Assembly: GCA_963669155.1 (NCBI GenBank)
Contig: OZ022588.1
Span: 16,022,670-16,086,669, forward strand
Source: Arbacia lixula
Taxonomy: Eukaryota; Echinodermata; Echinoidea; Arbacioida; Arbaciidae
Reading direction: 5' to 3'
DNA: 64,000 nucleotides
Shown: one piece after another, positions 62,877 through 64,000 of the stretch
Position numbering within the stretch: the first letter of the stretch is position 1
How the letters are laid out: every line of letters starts with the position of its first letter
Made by a program: the position numbers and the translations under genes
The notes under the pieces: model-generated
The model's database searches: none
What the model saw: only the letters and a program-made list of their open reading frames with translations
Told to the model about the DNA's origin: nothing

Positions 62877-64000
62877 TGTTAACTTCTCTGTAGAAGAAGT
62901 GTTATGCAACTGTAAACTGTTAAAGACTATGTTGAGTGAGCCAGGCATTTATTTAATTTATCAGAGTGTATGTTATGTGTTTCTTTGTCAGTGTGTACTT
63001 GACCCACTTTTTTTTTCTTTTCTTTTGTTGGCGGGGGCTCCCAATTATACCACACAATGACATCCTGTACTAGTATTTTGTTAACTTTGTAGGGGAGTCG
63101 GGTAACGTTTTGTTATTCGAGACCAAAAGTGTCCCGCTTACAAGGTAGCAGTTGTGACTTATGTTTGTGTCTGTATGTTTAATTGGAGGTAGGGGGTTGG
63201 GGGGGGGGGGGTATATGATATGGTTGACATTGAATGCCAATGCATTGTTATCAATGATAGTAGCAGATTCCTGACTCAGGATAGCGACGCACCCACAATC
63301 CATCACATCACCATTCGCAGACTAGATAATGTTCTATGACAGTGCGCCCCTAAAGTGACTCCAGTAGACACAATATCAGTCACACAGAAGCCACGTTCAC
63401 ATGTTTACTTATTCTGATTCGCCAACTCAATTGTGATGATCACAAGGATTAAAAACAAAAACACAATTTGTTTATAGTGATCTGTCGCCATTTGTGCTCT
63501 AAACGGATGATTTTAATCAACAAGCAGATGTTACAAAATAATTTTATTTTGGTTCTGTTTTGTAAACTTTCTTTTCTATTCCATGCTAGCTGTCAGTTTC
63601 TTTAAAATCCATACTTGTTCCATATTCATGTATATGGACATGTGTAAAATATGCACTGAAAAAAAAAATGACGGAAGTAATCATGTCATGATAAATTTTA
63701 CAAAATCATATTTTCTGAAAACACAAATTGTAACCAACATGATATGAATTCATTCTATGATTGCTAGTATGCATAGTATGACCACAACTAGAACATCTCT
63801 ATACATTAGTCCCACCCTCAAATATTTCTGTCGATACACAGCCGGGCTCAGGATCCGATTACTAAATGACTTTCACACCCACAGACAGCCGGTAATCAAA
63901 ACGTGGCAAAAACATCAGAATTTCCTGCGGATCTTTATCCCACGTGACGACAACATAAGGCGCTTTGTACTCCGGGGCACGTGGGAAATTTGAGCTTGTT

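Larger units (their letters stand above)
62389..64000 (+). other. DDR intron 11 (runs off the right edge)
   Basis: Holds an AGACAGGGTGTCCC family element (62410-62764) that begins about 20 bp after the donor, an exact 53-bp duplication (62771-62876) and a poly-G run at about 63199-63210. No exon encoding NDFLKE or later kinase motifs is visible before the edge. Confidence 0.8.

Overview
This is animal nuclear DNA, AT-rich in its non-coding parts. It holds one large multi-exon gene on the + strand inside a dense background of small DNA transposons, hairpin elements and tandem repeats. An echinoderm, probably a sea urchin, is the best guess. The reasons are a foldback element with arms of 15-bp repeats at 3440-4583 (the plan of sea urchin TU elements), many TACATGTA motifs, and several miniature elements that look like echinoid repeats. 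The species call is inference.

The gene is a discoidin domain receptor (DDR) tyrosine kinase, the collagen-receptor family of vertebrate DDR1 and DDR2. Eleven coding exons can be joined with consensus splice sites and an uninterrupted frame, from the start codon at 20130 to 62388 (685 residues, the last one split). They give a signal peptide (exon 1), the discoidin domain (exons 2-4), the discoidin-like domain (exons 5-6), an extracellular stalk (exons 7-8), the membrane helix and tyrosine-rich juxtamembrane segment (exon 9), the kinase glycine loop (exon 10) and the VAVK lysine (exon 11). The rest of the kinase lies beyond the right edge. Intron 1 is about 22.7 kb.

Layout. 1-1045: 24-bp minisatellite. 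1046-18100: no gene recognised; holds the foldback element nested in an older element, a 530-bp TTAA-type element, a 1.4-kb hAT-like element, a hairpin element and GA/GT repeats. 18120-19060: a somewhat GC-richer stretch, a candidate promoter or 5' untranslated region, with a 47-codon ORF. 20130-62388: the DDR gene. 62389-64000: intron 11.

The most interesting observations are these. Intron 5 is a tandem array built from the 3' end of exon 5 including its splice donor. Intron 7 holds a possible 117-bp symmetric cassette exon for the stalk. The acceptor region of exon 9 appears in degenerate repeated copies, one of them in frame. Several residues of the vertebrate collagen-binding pocket are substituted. 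A foldback element sits in another element with its 9-bp target duplication still readable. A GC- and CpG-rich cluster of nested palindromes lies at 28847-29960. A minus-strand frame of about 190 codons in intron 1 ends at a transposon-like TTAA terminus.
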